Shown: positions 1 to 12,325 of the stretch, in pieces
How the letters are laid out: the number at the start of each line of letters is the position of its first letter
How positions within the stretch are numbered: position 1 is the first letter of the stretch
NCBI GenBank assembly: GCA_963576565.1
Contig: OY755045.1
Location: 42,674,409 to 42,738,408, forward strand
DNA from: Aspidapion aeneum
Lineage: Eukaryota > Arthropoda > Insecta > Coleoptera > Brentidae
Length of the DNA stretch: 64,000 nucleotides
Direction of reading: 5' to 3'
Program-made: the position numbers and the translations under genes
The notes under the pieces: model-generated
What the model was told of the DNA's origin: nothing
Seen by the model: the letters and a program-made list of their open reading frames with translations, nothing else
Databases searched by the model: none

Positions 1-1326
1 GTCCCTGAATCAGACATATTTGTTTGTTTATATAATAGATGTCACATCAGGGACCCTAGTCTAGCATGCAACTGCAAGTTTATTGCTCCGCGTAAGCGAA
101 TTTAGGTTAGTAGAGAGCAAATTTTTATCATTTAATGGTCAGTAGACACAAAAGAAAAACAGACGGGGAAAAACTTATTTGGGTTTTAATTATTTATAAC
201 AAAGGGTTGATTATGCTTTCAATTATTTTCATTATTATCTTTGGCAGGTGACCTCAAATTTTCATTACCAGTGGAAATTGAAAAATGGCAACCAACATAA
301 CGGAGTACATACAACTCACAGTTTTGTTTCTTATTTTCACCTGGAAATGTGGGATTGGCGTGAGCGCTCACCTCATATCACGTCACAGACCGTCAAGAAT
401 AAAAGTCCTAGTTCCTTATTCGTGAATTTTTGGGGTAAAATGTGAGTGATTCTCACCCCAAAAGGGCGAATTCTCTGTTCTCGAAAGACCGCTCCCGTGA
501 ATTAAAGTTCATCACCACTTCTTACCCAGGAGAAAACTAGTTCCCCGTAAAATTTCTAAACTCTTACATCAGTATTTACTAATGGGTCTAAAATGCTAAA
601 GTACTAAAGTCCTTAAGACTAGGACTAGATTTCGGTTAAAGGTTCAACTCATTTTTTGCCTTGAATGTTTACAATATTTTATTTACCTTTTTTCATTGTT
701 ACAGTGTCATTTTATCCGCACAAAACTCAAAAATAAATAAAAATAATGTAATATTTTGGTTTAAAAAAAGCCATATTTAAACCTCCAAACGTCACTAGTA
801 GATGTCCAACAAAAACGGTGTAAGGCAGTCTCAGCTGTCCGCTATGTTTTACATGTTAATTATTTATAAGAGTTAGCGATGATTAAACCGATGTTCATTT
901 GTTTTGGTGGATGTGTAATTGAAAACGGATTCTAATATATTTTTACAATATTTAAATATTGATACGTATTTAATACGGTAATGCATCTACAGATATAGTT
1001 TTAAGTTATTTATGTATTATTTAGCTTTGAAAATTTTTGTATATAAGTTTTTTTAAGGATCATGGTTTATTTCTATTGTTTTTCGAACTTTAAACCACCC
1101 CTCAGGGGTGGTACTACAATTTGAGCCTATTTTTAACGGGAATCCTACGACTGGACGGACTAAATTTCCAAAAAATGACATTTCGTTACAAATTTTGTAT
1201 GTGGTTTTTCTATATTTCAAAAGTTAATTTAAATTTATATGATATGAAACTTACTGAGAAATGCATACTATTATATTGCACATTAGGGTGAACCAAATCT
1301 TTGCAGTTATTTGACCTGTGAGTATT

Positions 1327-2216
<890 letters not shown>

Positions 2217-2414
2217 TAAAATACACTTAAACCGGTCGGTATCAAGTCTATAGACACACAGACAGACAAAAACACACTTAAACCCGGTCTAAAATGCTAA
2301 GTTTTAACTTAGTAAATACTGGTGTGTATGTCTTAATTTTCATAAAATTAAATGTTTCTACTTTCCGCACAATTTTACTTGGAGTGAGTGAGTGTTTTTG
2401 GCATACGAATAGAA

Positions 2415-3117
2415 AAAATACTCTGCCAATCTATGGGCACCTAAGCTCACACTAGGTACTATAATTATAGTGTACGTGTGAGTTAATATATAACTAAAAA
2501 CTGAAATATATTTTATTGAACTCCAGACTCAATTACCTTTTGTTTGATACCACACAAGCCATGTTTTGACTTAAACTTTAATTTTTCAAATCTACCCCCA
2601 CCTTTTTTTTAAACTAAAATGTATTTTGTTTATCTCCAGACTCAATTACCTTTCGTTTGATATCACACACGCCGTATTTCCACATAAACATTAATTTTTT
2701 TAATTTACCCCCACCCTTTTTTTTAAAGTAAAATGTATTTTATTTAACTCCAGACGCAATTACCTTTCGTTTGATATCACACACGCCATATTTTTACATA
2801 AACTCTAATTTTTGATATATACCCCCACCCTTTTATTTGGCTTGTGTTCGGTGGATTTTGTTCATTTTTAAATGGGACCATCTCGACCCAAAACCCAGCG
2901 TAGGTACCAAATTTCATTAAAATCGGGCAAGCGGTTTTTGAGTTATGCGCGTTGGTCGTTACAGACAGACATACAGATAGACAGACGACGCAACAAAAAA
3001 AATTCAAAATCATCTGAAACGCAAAGATATATAAAAATTTTTGAAATCGGAGCAACTTTTTTTTCTCGAAAAAATTAGGATCACTATAGCTCACACTACT
3101 ATAGTGTAGTGTGAGCT
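2415..3117. mobile_element. Repeat family A, copy 2
   Basis: Most complete A copy in the left part of the window. Left palindrome around 2450-2487, three ~110-bp subrepeats (about 2498-2830), a tail-like module at 2908-2990 (aaatttcat, aaaatcgg, gcggtttttgagttat, then short GACA units), a small GTTTCA...TGAAAC hairpin, and a right terminal hairpin at about 3086-3117 with a 13-bp stem (TAGCTCACACTAC and its complement). About 90 percent similar by eye to 26450-27147. Confidence 0.75.
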
Positions 3118-3319
3118 AATACTTGTCCCTACTAAAATTAATAAGGTCAGGTGCAATGGTGCGAATGTACAACTGAGGAACGAACTGATTGAAAAATAAA
3201 CAACGAAACCGATAAATACGAATTTCATGGAAAATCCAAGTGATTTTTTGCTCTTCACCACACGTTTTCTTTTTTGTTTTTACCTCACGTATCAAATGAA
3301 GTTATCTCGCGCGTTTTTA

Positions 3320-3593
3320 ATTCTTTTTAGGAATTCGTTTCATGTTGTCACGTCCAAGGGGGACCTTTTTTCCTCGTATCCAGCTGAATCATTTTATAGA
3401 TATTTTCAAAGCAAAAAATTGCGGAAAAAATATTTTTAGGTACACTTAACCCCCAGAGGCGTAGATTATAGAGTTACTTTCCTGACCCCAAATTTGATAT
3501 TACTCCGCCATCGTGGTTTTGTGTTTTTATCGATTCTCATATAGTAGGGGAGGCCGTGAATATTTTTTGAAACTCATTTTCTTAGTCGGTATA
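3320..3593. repeat. Repeat F, left half (split by foldback E)
   Basis: Matches 6830-7136 across its length, including 'gcggaaaaaatattt', 'ggcgtagattat' and 'gccgtgaatatttttt'. The match stops exactly where foldback element E starts and resumes at 6053, so F was interrupted by E. Confidence 0.75.
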
Positions 3594-6052
3594 TGGGGCT
3601 TTCCATGTCAACCCGGCCACTTTTTTGATTTTAATAAAAATTTCTTTTTCGGTTCCTCTATAGATACCGATTACACCAAGATAAAAAATGTTGCGATTCC
3701 TTAAATCTACAACAGGGTGTTTTATCTTCTTAATTGGCAAAACATATCTTTGGTTTATGCTTTTTCCTGAAAACCTACGAACTTTGCAAAAAAAAAGTTT
3801 ACTACTGTTTAGAAATAAGAACAAGAGGCTTTAAGAGAAAATATTGAAAATGACAGATAATCGCATCAGTGACCCTAGTACAAGACAATACATTTAAAAA
3901 ATCGCCATTTTGAAAATGTGACCCATTCGATTTTTTATATTTTTTGAAAAAAGATGCTTCAATATTTCTATTGCCTTTAAAAATTTTAGATTGGGCCGAG
4001 AAGTATAAATGCCAAAAAGGAAAATTCTTGTGTAAGTGCGCGGAAGCCTTGGCCGTACTTATATGTATACGGGCAAGCGAGCAGTCCTATTGAGGCGCCC
4101 GGGGTGTGAATCAATCAAAATTTTATTAAAAAAAGTTGTTTTCATTCTGACACCCCCCTTTTGCATATGACATCACTGTTTAAAACCTTATCGGCTACCA
4201 ACATTGTGGCACATTTTTCTAATTAGAATACCTAGTCCTGCACTGTTATGACACTAGATGCCACTATACCTCACTTCCGAGTATCCAGTACAAAGGAAAG
4301 CGATTTTTTTAACTCTGCATTTTGAGAGGGGGGCTATAACTTTAATGTTTATAACAATTAGATTTTTGTTTAAATCGTTTTTGTAGTCTTTTTTGAGTAT
4401 AACTATTTAGTTGAATTTCATCTGAACTTTTAATTTTTAGGGTATACTTAGTCATAAAGTGAAATAGCCAGTGACAGGTTTCCTTAAACAAACTTAATTT
4501 AATTTTTTTAGGTATTTTTACTTTTCTATTGTTATATATTTTTTATTTTAATAAAAAAATCTTTAAGAATCTTATAAAAAGCAACTTATGGGGCTTTCTA
4601 TATCAATCCGGTCACCTTTTGCATCTTAAAAATTTTAGAGTGTTAGATAGAATATTGTAACATAAAAATTTAAAAAATCAAAGCAGTCTGTCTTTTTAAA
4701 ATGGTTTGATTTTTTAAGTTTATTGTCTTGCACTAAGGTCACTGATGCAAATATTTTTTCTGGAAGCCTCTTGTCCTAATTTCTGAACAGTAGTAAAATA
4801 TTTTTTTAAGTTCGATTTTTGTAGGAAAAATTATAAATTTAGTAGATAAAACACCCTGTAGATTTAAGGAATCGTAATGTTTTATCAATTTTTTTATCTC
4901 GGTATAATGGTATAATCGGTATCTATAGAGGAACCAAATTTTTTTTTTATTAAAACAAAATTTTTAAGAGCAAAAGCTAGTTGGATTGACATGGATAACC
5001 ACATAAGTTGCCTTTTAAAGATTTTTTTTATAAAAATAATAAATATACAATAATACAAAAGTAATAATACCTAAACAAATAAAATACTGAGTGATACGTT
5101 TCTTTAAAGGAAACTTTTTACTGGCTATTTCACTTTAAGACACAGACACAAAAGCTATTTGAGTAAAAATTTAATTTTTATAAAAATCAAAGTTAAGCCC
5201 CGCTCCCAAAACGCAGACTTAAAAAAAACCGCTTTCCTTTTTACTGGACCCTCGGAAGTGAGGGTCGAGACTTCCCAAAGAAATTGAATTTGGGACACCC
5301 TGTATAGTGGCGTCGAGTGTTATAACAGTGCGGGAAAGGTAGTCTAATTAGAAAAATGTGCTACAATGTTGGTGGCCGATAAGGTTTTAAACAGTGGAAG
5401 GCCAAGGCGCGTCTTGGCCCTTCAATGTAACGCCGCTGACGTCATATGCAAGGGGGGGGTGTCAGAATGAAAAAAAAAATATTTTTTCTTAAAGCAAAAC
5501 AACTTTTTTTAATAAAATATATATTGATTTACACCCCAGGCGCCTCAATAGGACTGCTCGCTTGGCCATATACATATAAGTACGGCCAAGGCCTCCACGC
5601 ACTTAAACAAGAATTTTTCTTTTTGGCATTTATACTTCTCGGCCCACTTCAAAATTTTTAAAGGCAATGGACAAAATATTGGAGCATCTTTTTTCAAAAA
5701 AATTGTATATAAAAAATCGAAGGGGTCACATTTTCAAAATGGCGATTTTTTTAATTTTCAATATTTTCTCTTAAAGCCTCTTGTAATTTCTAAACAGTAG
5801 TAATTTTTTTTTTGCAAAGTTCGTATTTTTTCAGGAAAAATCATAAACCATAGATATGTTTTGGCCAATTAAGAAGATAAAACACCCTATAGATTTAAGG
5901 AATCGGAATATTTTTTCAAATTTTTTATCTTGGTGTAGTCGGTATCTATAGAGGAACCAAAAAATAAATTTTTATTAAAATCAAAATTTTTAAGTGCAAA
6001 AGGTGGCCGGGTTGACATGAAAAGCCCCATAAGTTCCTTGATAGTTGCCCCA
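3594..6052. mobile_element. Foldback element E: 2.46-kb giant imperfect palindrome
   Basis: The two halves are inverted copies over more than 900 bp per arm. Left-arm landmarks 'caacccggccac' (3609-), 'gattccttaaatctac' (3695-) and 'cgagcagtcctattgaggcg' (4078-) recur in reverse complement at about 6002, 5888 and 5545 in mirror order. The right tip reads TGGGGCAACTATCAAGG on the minus strand; the left tip is the same with an internal deletion between two 'tatgggg' motifs. The element is flanked by TATA (3590-3593 and 6053-6056), and the F copy at 6830-7260 has a single TATA at 7133-7136, which is the expected empty site. No transposase remnant is visible, so it is non-autonomous. Superfamily unknown. 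Confidence 0.85.
4575..5025. mobile_element. Nested short copy of foldback E in the centre of E
   Basis: Inside the loop of the large palindrome, the E tip ('acttatggggctttc') occurs again at about 4587, with its inverted partner near 5005. Between them are a short left-arm piece and then right-arm sequence ('taaggaatcg', 'ggtatctatagaggaacc'). This looks like an internally deleted E copy lying concentrically within the larger one. Confidence 0.6.
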
Positions 6053-6190
6053 TATATGAATAAGTATGTCTGTTAATGATAATAACCAACAATTTTTCAT
6101 TGTGATAAAGATTCTCCGATGGGTTCAAAAGGTTGGTAAATGATATGAGTCGACTTATTTTCTTAGTTCTAAATCTTTTACACTAAGCAA
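6053..6190. repeat. Repeat F, right half
   Basis: Continues F after E: 'gaataagtatgt', 'gataataaccaacaattttt' and 'ttcaaaaggttggtaaatga' all match 7137-7255 in the same order. Similarity ends after 'cttagttctaaat'. Confidence 0.75.
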
Positions 6191-6299
6191 AAGATATCAT
6201 GAACATTATAAGTTAAGCAATCTGGCTTATCTTAAGTGGTGGAAAATAGCTTTGGCTAAAAATTTTAATTTTTAGTCTATCAGTTCCCCGCCGTCTTCT

Positions 6300-6680
6300 G
6301 ATTTCCAGTCTCCATTGGTCTTAGTTGATTCAGAGACTCTCATCTATTCCTCTTTCTCTGATGTCTCTGTCTATTCCTTCTCTCCAACTCAGTCTGGGTC
6401 TTCCTCTTTATATTCTTTCCTGGTGTCCAGTTTTCTTTGGGATTCTGTCTTCCGCCATTCTTTGTAAGTGCCCATACGATCTAAGTTGGTTAATTTGTAT
6501 TGTCTTCCGTTGTTTTGTGTTTAACATCCATAATTTCTCGAATTCTCTTATTTCTCAGCTCGTCTCAAATAATCCATTTTAGTGGCTTCAAGAGACTTGC
6601 GAGCTTTTTCTGTTAGGGGCCATACTTCACTGCCATAACTGACGACACTTTTGACTAGGCTGTTGTAAATATTGTTTGTT
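6300..6680 (-). pseudogene. RTE-type LINE relic, ORF C-terminus
   Basis: Minus-strand translation across 6665-6540 gives SLVKSVVSYGSEVWPLTEKA and then TKMDYLRRAE. This aligns with the region after the RT domain in the intact RTE ORF at 55772-58429 (SIITYGSEVWPIKDRTEK, EMDYWRRAAG). Further downstream, 6420-6335 matches the GRRKRGRPRRSW-like C-terminal segment. Frameshifts and stops interrupt it, so it is a dead fragment. Confidence 0.8.
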
Positions 6681-6829
6681 TTGTTTTGATACAGCAGGCT
6701 GTATCATTTTGTATATAAATATACTAAAAAAAATCCGGCTACTTTGTTTAGTTGCTACATTTTTTTAGGGAGCGCCTGGAAAGGTCTAGGGATGGCCCGG
6801 CCCTCACAGACCCTCCTGTAGTTACGCCA

Positions 6830-7260
6830 GTGTTTCGTTCCATCTTGTCATGTCCGAGGGGCTGGCTGCCAGGTTTTGGAATACCTCAGTTTTTTCGTCG
6901 TATCTAGACGAATCATTTTAGATATTTTCAAATAAATAAATTGCGGAAAAAATATTTTGACGCATTTAAGTGTCCCCGGGGGCGTAGATTATGAAGTTAC
7001 TTTCCTGCCCCCAAATTTCATATGAGAAGTGTCCGCCATCCTGAATTGATTTTCTGTTTTTACCGATTTTCACCTTTTATATTAGTAGGAGAAGCCGTGA
7101 ATATTTTTTTGAATTTATTTTCTTAGTCGTTGTATATGAATAAGTATGTTCGCTAATGATAATAACCAACAATTTTTCATTCTGATAATGATTTTCCGAT
7201 GTGTTCAAAAGGTTGGTAAATGATATGAGCCGATTTATTTTCTTAGTTCTAAATAAGTAT
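6830..7260. repeat. Repeat F, uninterrupted copy (empty site for E)
   Basis: Collinear with 3320-3593 plus 6053-6190 without the 2.46-kb palindrome. The junction reads 'cttagtcgttgTATAtgaa' at about 7121-7140. Its right edge abuts the 170-bp tandem repeat. Confidence 0.8.
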
Positions 7261-7785
7261 TTTCGCATCATTATGGCCCTACAATACTGCAACTCGGTGC
7301 TTTTGTTGATAAACTGTATAGATTTTGAAATATGAATTTTCGAAGTTTGGCTATTTTGGTCTTATTAGATTCCCTACCCTAAATTTCGCTAAATGACGTT
7401 TTTGTCCGAATCTTTACTCAGAGTGTGGTTTCTTTGCATCTCTATGTCCCCACAACACTACAACTCGGTGCTTTTGTTGATAAACTGTATAGTTTTTAAA
7501 ATATGAATTTTCAAAGTTGGCCCATTGTGGTCTTATGGGATTCCCTACCTTAAAATTCGCTAAATGATGTTTTTCCGAATTTTAACTCAGGGTGTGGTTT
7601 TTTCGCATTTCTATGGCACCACAATACTACAACTCGCTGCTTTTGTTGATAAACTGTTTAGTTTTTGAAATATAAATTTTCAAAGTTTGGTCATTTTGGT
7701 CTTGGCTACCCTAAAATGTGCTAAATGACGTTTTCCCGAATCTTAACTTAGGGTGTAGTTTTTTTTCATCTCTATGGCCCACCAT
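7261..7785. repeat. Tandem satellite, about 170-bp unit, three copies
   Basis: The motif 'aactcggtgcttttgttgat' starts at 7291, 7462 and 7631 (the last as 'aactcgctgc'), spacings 171 and 169 bp. Each unit also carries 'tcgctaaatga(c/t)gttttt' and 'ctcagggtgtggtttttt' variants. A partial fourth start is seen near 7765. Length is typical of insect satellite monomers. Confidence 0.85.
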
Positions 7786-8634
7786 ACCGCATTTAACCAC
7801 GTTACCCCTCCCTCAAATGCGCGCTTGCCCATTCATGTAACAAATTTTGCTTAGAATTGACGATATATATCAGTATCATAAAAAAAAGTCAATCGATAAA
7901 ATCCTTCACGGGCTCCACCAGTCGATTCAATTACGGTGTTCATTATTTTACTTTGATCTGCGTAAATTGACGTAAATCGAGTCAAAAATGGGTAAAATGA
8001 GCAATTAATTTTGATTTATTTCTCCCAGATGGTTAACAAAAAGTGACACCATGTTACGGAATTTTTATTCTAAACTAATTATGGTTTTTAACAAACATAG
8101 TACCATAGATGAATATAGTATACAGGGTTCGTCAACGATCGTTTGGCCATTGAAAATATGTGAAGTGAAGTAAGATCGCTATTTAAATAAATGGCACTAA
8201 GATAGATAAATAGTTTAGCGCTGTTGTCAAATTAGCAATTCAAGAAAATGGATTTCTTTTCGCAATCTAATGACGTTACTCTTAACGGCTGAGTAGGCCA
8301 AAAACGGAATGCATAAAGTCCTTAAAACCCCTTGATTTTAATTGCTGTAGCGCCATCTCTTAGATATCATTTGAATTGTATGACTAATAATCAATACTGC
8401 AAATCCGTAATTAAGTGTACAGGTAGAGCTTTCTAACATGGCAAAAATATTAAAGGAGGTTACTACACGCACAAACAAAATATTCCACAAATTCAACTTT
8501 ATGGATAACAAATTTCTTGGTCTTTATGTGTACCGATTTATTCTTAACCAGAGTTAGAAACTAATACTTTGAAAAGTAACTATTACATTACAAATTACTT
8601 TACAGGAATGTACTTAGAAAACTGTGTAATTAAT
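7786..8634. other. No recognised feature
   Basis: AT-rich sequence. I see no convincing coding segment, repeat end or RNA gene here. Confidence 0.5.
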
Positions 8635-8636
8635 TA

Positions 8637-8976
8637 CAGTGCAGCCCCAATTATCCGAAATAATGTGGACCAGAGTTTTTTCGGATAATCGAAATTTCGG
8701 TTAATCCGATTTTTTTTTGGAAAATAGGAGTTTAGGATGCATTAGATCGACTTAAAAACATTTGTAACACTCTGTCGGCTAACTAAAACAATTCGCATTT
8801 TAAACCGTCGTATTGCCGTGAAACCCCGAGGGGAACCACCTAGCAGTATAGGTAAATCTCAGACGCGTTTCGTATAATGCGAATTTTTTCGGTTAATCGG
8901 GATTTTTGTTTTAAAAGTTTGTTTCGGATAAACCGGATTTCGGGAAATCGCGATTCGGATAATCGGGATTGTACTG
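8637..8976. mobile_element. pogo/Tigger-type MITE (340 bp) with TA target duplication
   Basis: Ends are inverted: left CAGTGCAGCCCCAATTATCC, right (minus) CAGTACAATCCCGATTATCC, with further subterminal 'cggataatcg'-like repeats. TA dinucleotides flank it at 8635-8636 and 8977-8978. This terminus style (CAGT plus 'ccgattatccg') is known for pogo/Tigger elements of the Tc1/mariner superfamily. No transposase remnant. Confidence 0.85.
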
Positions 8977-8978
8977 TA

Positions 8979-9903
8979 CATCAAAAAAATAACTTAATTA
9001 TAAATTTCCTACTTGCAAAATAAAAAAAAAAGTGTTGACAGTTATTTTTTATTCTTCTTTCACTTTTTCATAATTTACAAAATGTGAAAATGCTTAATTT
9101 CGTAATACATTTCGAACTTACCCCTTAAATTCACTACGAAACGTGGATTGCTTTAAATAATAAAAGCAAAATAGCTTTTTACAAATAATAACAATCGCTT
9201 TAGTAATTCAATTGCATTTTTGTAATTTCATTATAATTGTAAAATAATTTTTCTTTATTTTTCTTTATTTTAAAAACTTAAATAATTGCAATTACCATAA
9301 CACCGCATTTCAACTTATTGGGTTTTTTTTCAAGAGGAAAATATTATTTTAAAAGGAGTAGTAAAACGTGACAAACATTTTTTTCTGCAGACTGAAACCA
9401 GTAGAGGGGCAAGAGGTTTAGGGCTGTCGTACATCCCTACCCCCAAAAATGTCTATTTCTATTTCCTGGATAGTCTATGGTGACTTTTAGCAACTTGACT
9501 TCGTGACCCGCCGCCAGGAGATCGAACACTTGAGCGGCATTTAAGCGCGACTTTAATAAAAGAGCAAGGTTATTGTGTAAGAAAAAAATTATTAAAAAAT
9601 TTAATTTTTCTCGATTTAATGTTTCCTGATTAAAGCTAAAATAACGAAATAAATAATAATGACTATTTTTTCGTCTTTTAAAAGTGGAAATCTTACTTTG
9701 ATTGCTCGTGTTTAGTAATAAAAAACTATTAATGAATTTTGAGTCACAGCGGCAAACGCTCCTAAATATGCGCATCTTTGGTCCCTCACTGACTTTTTTT
9801 TCATAAAGGCTAAACGTTCGAAGTCGAGTCCTGTATATTCCTCTATGATAGTACATAAAATTTCATTGGGGAAGAAATAGACATCATAGTAATCGGACAA
9901 TCC
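8979..9903. other. No recognised feature
   Basis: AT-rich. Two overlapping minus-strand frames (9437-9912) show no domain that I recognise. Confidence 0.45.
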
Positions 9904-10041
9904 TTGAACCACGTAAGATATGCTGATGATATCGCCTTAAAAACAGACAAGAAAAAAGAACTAGTAAAAATGCTGGAAGAACTGGATATAGCAGCTAAAA
10001 ATATAGGCTTGAGTATAAACTACACTAAAACTTTAAAGTAA
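9904..10041 (+). pseudogene. Reverse-transcriptase shard (RTE/BovB-like)
   Basis: Reads LNHVRYADDIALKTDKKKEL and then a MLEELDIAAKNIGLSINYTKT-like continuation before a stop. This is the RT palm core: the YADD box followed by the helix and the 'G-hydrophobic-N-x-x-K-T' motif. The wording resembles RTE/BovB-type elements. Both sides are lost, so it is a relic of about 45 codons. Confidence 0.8.
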
Positions 10042-10419
10042 GAAAATTATTACTCTAAGACTAAAACTAAAATCATAATAAACACAGATGAAGATGTCAC
10101 GATCAGAAGAAACCAAAAGAAAAGAGAACAACTATATACATATTATATAGTCTGTACAATATTAGAATATATTTTATTAATGATTTCTTCTTGTGTTTGA
10201 TAGCAAAGTATTATTCGCTTTTGGAACCTGTGACCAATATCTTGCAATCTAAAAGTTTAGATTTACTGCATGTGAACATCACAATAAAAGAGTATTAGAT
10301 TCAATTAAACATCATCGCCAACACATATGTGGAGAACATTGAAATAGAGTTACAGGTGTCAACGATAGTTAAGCGACAGCAAAATCGTATGAACGTTCCA
10401 GCAAATAACCCTCCAGAGT

Positions 10420-10742
10420 ACTGATCTTTATTATTACCTTATTTGGATTCTCTGATAGTGTCTTTGCAACATCGATTTTCCGATGAAAACTTACCAGTTT
10501 TCGAACTGTTTGTTATGAATTTAAGATGTGCATTATACTATTTCCAGAATTTTATCGTTGAAACAGGCTTGTGGAGAAACAAAAATAATAATAAAGAGGC
10601 GTTAAAAATTTTGAAAGTAGCAGAAGTTGTAAACCAAGTGGATTTTTTTTCCATTAACAAAAACTGCTCTACATAATATTATGCTTGCATTGCCATGGAC
10701 AGTAAGTACCGTAGAACGATTTAGATTATAAAAACATTATGT
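10420..10742 (+). pseudogene. hAT-like transposase C-terminal relic
   Basis: The frame starting near 10443 reads DSLIVSLQHRFSDENLPVFE and continues to VVNQVDFFSINKNCS. Then, in another frame near 10690, ALPWTVSTVERFRL appears. The order 'long helix with RF, loop, then LP-x-S-T-x-E-R-F/S' is that of the C-terminal dimerisation region of hAT (zinc-finger MYM/P52-like) transposases, with the usual CERSFS eroded. Stops and a frameshift make it non-functional. Assignment is by pattern only. Confidence 0.5.
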
Positions 10743-10749
10743 TTATGTA

Positions 10750-11021
10750 CAGGGTGTCTCATTATATTTATCCCACCCCAGAAACTATGGCTCTAAACTA
10801 CGGCATATGGGGTATTTTTGGAAAATATGTTCCAAGCCTAATCTATTAATTAAATAATATAAGGAGCATCCAATTTACAAAACCTATAAATTTGAGCGCC
10901 TGTCAAATATGGTAGGCATCAGGAATAAAAAATTTCGTGAATTCGAACACAATTTCTTTTATATTTCTATATCAATTATTAATGGTCTAAAAGGGTGGGA
11001 AAAATATAATGAGACACCCTG
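10750..11021. mobile_element. Mariner-type MITE (272 bp), TA duplication
   Basis: Near-perfect terminal inverted repeats of about 30 bp: left CAGGGTGTCTCATTATATTT and its complement ending at 11021. TA at 10748-10749 and 11022-11023. Non-coding inside. The 'CAGGGTGTC' terminus is common among Tc1/mariner-derived MITEs in insects. Confidence 0.9.
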
Positions 11022-11117
11022 TACATATGTTTGTTTTTCCGTTTTACTTTCTTTTATTTATTGCATTAAATACCTACATTATTTTTAACTTTATGCCTTT
11101 GCCCCCCCCCCTAAATT

Positions 11118-11310
11118 TTTTGGAAATACAAGGAAATACTTGGTAAGCACTGGGAAATACTAGGAAATTCCGGGAAATAGTTGGGAAATACTAGCAAATA
11201 CCAGGAAATACCAGCAAATACTAGGAAATACCGGGAAGTACAGGGAAATACTAGAAAATACCATTGAAATATGTGGAAATACTGGGGAATACCAGGAAAT
11301 ACCGTCTTAC
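11118..11310. repeat. Minisatellite, ~10-11-bp unit (ggaaatacya)
   Basis: About 17 degenerate units of 'ggaaatactag/ccagg' in tandem, with variants such as gggaagtac and ggggaatac. Bordered on the left by a C run (11103-11111). Confidence 0.9.
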
Positions 11311-11969
11311 TCTCCTTTCTGCAGATCTCAAGTTCATTCTTTTTCTTAATTAACTTGTCTCATCCATTCACTGTACATGTCCCTAAGGTCACTAGATCAC
11401 GAAGTTCCTTAATGTCCCAATCAAGCTAATCTTCTACTTTTGATGAATCTCGCGAAGTTTGTGCCAATCATAATGATGTAATGATGTAATTTTAAAGATT
11501 TTGTATTATTTTAAACAAGATTTTAAGTAACTTATCGAGGCCGCCCCCCAGCAGCCACCCCTGTTCTTGAGTTCACATTGCCGTATTTACCCTGACCTTT
11601 GCTAAGTTAAACTTATATCAAGTGCATCGTTTAACTACACAAACGAGTCCCTTGACATTTTAAAAAGGTAAATAAAGTTTAATGGGCGGAAAATAAAAGC
11701 AGGGGCTTTAGGAAAACGTAGAAAAATGAACATTTTTATTACACTCTAACAATTTTAATTTAATTTTAAATTTAGGACACACACTTGATCCGGTCCGTCT
11801 GACCTTCAGTTACTCACAGCTACCAGCATCAAAGGGGATTTGCCGCGGGGTCAATTGGTCAAGGTCAAAACGAGGTTTAAGATTAGTAAGCAAAAATATT
11901 AAACAAAAATAATTTTCTGTAAAAAAAATTTTTATTATTTATTTTTATAAATTAGTTTTTGGAAAAACT
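11311..11969. other. No recognised feature
   Basis: No coding or repeat structure that I can support. Confidence 0.45.
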
Positions 11970-12325
11970 ACTCTCCATAAAGATCAGTGGAAACACAAAT
12001 GTTACATGAAAAGCTAACACAGAAAAAGGAATGAATTGATAAGAAATAAAACAAAAGTAAGGGATGTCAGAGGAGAAGTAGCAAAATTAAAATGGAAATT
12101 TGCAGGTCATAATATCAGACAGGAAGACGATCAATGGAACCAATGTATTGTAAACTGGAGACCTTGGGAAAATGAAAGAGTAGGGGAAGACCCCAAATGA
12201 GATGGGTTGACGATTTGAAGAAACTAGATGAATGATGTACAGAGTAGAGCGGAAGATATTGGGAGAGACCTATGTCCAAAGATGGATTAAAGAAGGCTAA
12301 ATAGGTAGATAGAAAGAGACTCTCC
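11970..12325 (+). pseudogene. RTE-type LINE relic, ORF C-terminus and 3' end
   Basis: Plus-strand translation from about 12044 gives TKVRDVRGEVAKLKWKFAGH, then QWNQCIVNWRPWENE. This matches the minus-strand relic at 38858-39430 (TKVRNVRGKVAKLKWRFAGH, HWNKCYVNWRPWENK). Stops and frameshifts follow. The end 'gaaggctaaataggtagatag' is the same 3' terminus as at 38868-38890, where it runs into a (GATA)n-type tail. Confidence 0.85.

Noticed and set aside
9437..9912. Two overlapping minus-strand ORFs of 139 and 66 codons
   Set aside because: They overlap in different frames, lack recognisable domains, and stand next to an RT shard on the other strand.
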